The notes below the pieces were generated by a model, which saw only the letters and a program-made list of their open reading frames with translations, ran no database searches and had not been told where the DNA came from. Positions 47,810 to 49,144 of a stretch of DNA of 49,144 nucleotides are shown here, piece by piece. Each line of letters opens with the position of its first letter. Positions within the stretch are counted from its first letter, which is position 1. Source of the stretch: Paraplanobispora siamensis (GTDB taxonomy: Bacteria > Actinomycetota > Actinomycetes > Streptosporangiales > Streptosporangiaceae); the NCBI RefSeq assembly GCF_016863175.1, contig NZ_BOOJ01000026.1, positions 1 to 49,144 on the forward strand, read 5' to 3'. The translations under genes and the position numbers were made by a program.

Positions 47810-49096
47810 ATGGCGACGATGACGATGACCGGTGGCGAGCTGGTGCTGGCGCTCAGCCAGGGCGAGAAGGTGGCGGGTCTGCACGGCGACATCCGCGTGC
47901 CGCGCGCCGCGGTCCGCCGGGTCGCCGTCGTGGAGGACGCGGTGGCGGGCGCCGGCGGCCTGCGCGCCCCCGGCCTGGCCCTGCCGGGCCGGACCAAGAT
48001 CGGAACCTGGCGCAGGCCCGGCCACCGGACGTTCGTGGCCGCCCACCGGGGCGTGCCCGCCGTACGGGTGAGCCTGAGCGGGACCGGCTACGACGAGCTG
48101 CTGGTCAGCGACGAGAACGCGCCGGAGCTAGCCGGGCGCATCCGCCAGTGGGCCGGGCTGCCCGCGCCGGTCGCCGAGGAGCGCGTCACCTTCCGCTCCG
48201 GCGACCTGGTCCTCGGTGGCACGCTGGCCCTGCCCGCCGGTCCGGGGCCGCACCCGGTGGTGGTCATCATGACGGGCTCGGGCCCGCTGGACCGCGACGC
48301 CGACCACAAGCGCATGCCCCTGGGGGTCAGCCGCGACTTCGCGCACGCCCTGGCCGAGGCGGGCGTGGCCTCCTTCCGCTACGACAAGCGCGGCGTCGGG
48401 GAGTCGCAGGGCGACTTCCTGGCCGCGGGCCTGAGCGACAACATCGCCGACGCCCGGGCCGCAGTGGCCTGGGTCCGCGGGCGCGAGGAGATCGACCCGG
48501 CGGCGGTGTTCGTCCTGGGCCACAGCGAGGGGGCCGTCATCGCCACCGCCCTGGCCGCCGGGGAGGCGGATCTGGCCGGGGTCGTGCTGCTGGCCGGCAT
48601 GGCGAAGACCGGCGAGGAGACCCTGCGCTGGCAGGCGCGCCAGATCGCCGGGGACCTGCCCGCGCCGGTCCGGGCGATGCTGCGCCTGCTCCGCACCGAC
48701 CTGTTCAAGAAGCAGGACGAGGCCATCGCCACCTTCAAGGCGAGCACGACCGACGTCGCCCGGGTCCAGGGACGCAAGTCGAACGCGCGCTGGCACCGCG
48801 AGTTCATCGCCTTCGACCCCAAGCCGTCGCTGCGCGGGACGCGCGTGCCGATCCTGGCGCTCACCGGCGCCAAGGACGTCCAGGCCGACCCCGCCGACCT
48901 CGACGTCGTCGCCGCCACGGCGGGCGGCGACGTCACGACCGTCCGGGTGCCCGACCTGACCCACCTGCTCCGCCGCGAGGCGGGCGCCGGCGGCCTGAGC
49001 ACCTACAAGCAGCAGATCCGCAGGCCCACCGACCCCGAGGTCATCGCCACGGTGACCGGCTGGATCACCGACCGGCTCCCCGGTCGTCAGGCCTGA
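47810..49096 (+). CDS. Alpha/beta hydrolase with N-terminal PH-like domain
   Basis: 428 residues from ATG 47810 (AGGAAG upstream); ATG 47780 is in frame but falls within the promoter. Residues about 1-125 (GELVLALSQGEKVAGLHGDIRVP, shortened to LALSQGEKVAGLHGD) look like a bacterial PH-like domain. The hydrolase fold follows from about 135, with oxyanion-region MTGSGPLDRDAD, nucleophile elbow GHSEG, Asp in LTGAKDVQADP and catalytic His in LTHLLRR. It is probably a serine hydrolase acting on esters or peptides. Control by the divergent HTH protein is predicted. A role with the neighbouring peptide product (for example cleavage) is possible but unproven. Confidence 0.85.
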   Translation: MATMTMTGGELVLALSQGEKVAGLHGDIRVPRAAVRRVAVVEDAVAGAGGLRAPGLALPGRTKIGTWRRPGHRTFVAAHRGVPAVRVSLSGTGYDELLVSDENAPELAGRIRQWAGLPAPVAEERVTFRSGDLVLGGTLALPAGPGPHPVVVIMTGSGPLDRDADHKRMPLGVSRDFAHALAEAGVASFRYDKRGVGESQGDFLAAGLSDNIADARAAVAWVRGREEIDPAAVFVLGHSEGAVIATALAAGEADLAGVVLLAGMAKTGEETLRWQARQIAGDLPAPVRAMLRLLRTDLFKKQDEAIATFKASTTDVARVQGRKSNARWHREFIAFDPKPSLRGTRVPILALTGAKDVQADPADLDVVAATAGGDVTTVRVPDLTHLLRREAGAGGLSTYKQQIRRPTDPEVIATVTGWITDRLPGRQA

Positions 49097-49144
49097 GGGC
49101 GGTACGGCGCGGCGGGCGGCGTACGGCATCCCCGCCCGCCGCCC
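49097..49144. other. Right-edge intergenic sequence
   Basis: Forty-eight bases of GC-rich sequence after the hydrolase stop. Short GGCGGGC and GCCCGCC strings could pair as a weak hairpin. Nothing coding is seen. Confidence 0.5.

Overview
The window is a very GC-rich chromosomal segment (CDS third positions almost all G or C, GTG starts common) from a filamentous actinomycete, most likely in or near the Streptosporangiaceae. This rests on overall gene content (three-module NRPS, several TetR regulators, ECF sigma with a CU044_5270-type partner, SecA2, mycothiol-type DinB protein) and on codon use, not on a database search.

Layout. 1-5.1 kb: the 5' part of a chemotaxis-type receptor, an aldo/keto reductase, a membrane-anchored diacylglycerol-kinase-like lipid kinase, and a secreted CBM35 plus beta-helix (PL9-like) lyase with a LacI-type operator. 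A tRNA-Lys(CTT) follows. 5.2-8.3 kb: a MoxR ATPase / VWA pair and a NERD protein. 8.4-15.7 kb: a lipid-catabolism block of TetR, SDR, TetR and a three-gene acyl-CoA dehydrogenase operon; one operator motif occurs both before the first TetR gene and in the operon promoter. YdeI-like and GNAT genes follow. 15.7-23.6 kb: a TetR gene divergent from an FAD monooxygenase with three identical-type operators between them, two drug/metabolite transporters (one behind a leader peptide and hairpin), a GlxA-type activator, a DinB-type protein, a Phd/ParE-like toxin-antitoxin pair and a VOC protein. 23.7-30 kb: an ECF sigma/CU044_5270 operon, a 670-bp intergenic region of 38-bp tandem and inverted repeats with a strong hairpin, a CHASE3-type histidine kinase, and a class II aldolase/hydroxy-acid oxidase operon. 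30-34.7 kb: SecA2, a phosphotransferase-fold protein and an XRE regulator.

34.7-49.1 kb is the centrepiece: a compact nonribosomal peptide locus of two synthetases, C-A-T-C-A-T and C-A-T-TE-MFS. The second protein carries a 12-helix EntS-like exporter fused after its thioesterase, and the thioesterase nucleophile elbow reads GHCGVG, with Cys in place of Ser. Adenylation pockets read as Gly-like, unassigned (acidic pocket) and Ser-like. A sigma-70-type promoter precedes the locus, and a coupled 34-codon mini-ORF with duplicated sequence sits between the two synthetase genes. An HTH repressor overlaps the 3' end of the second synthetase gene and faces a PH-like/alpha-beta hydrolase gene across a compact bidirectional promoter. 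No MbtH protein, phosphopantetheinyl transferase or epimerase domain is visible in the window.

Several genes appear to be leaderless (a -10 hexamer 5-7 nt before the start codon). Very long antisense frames, including one opposite the synthetases, were judged to be GC artefacts.
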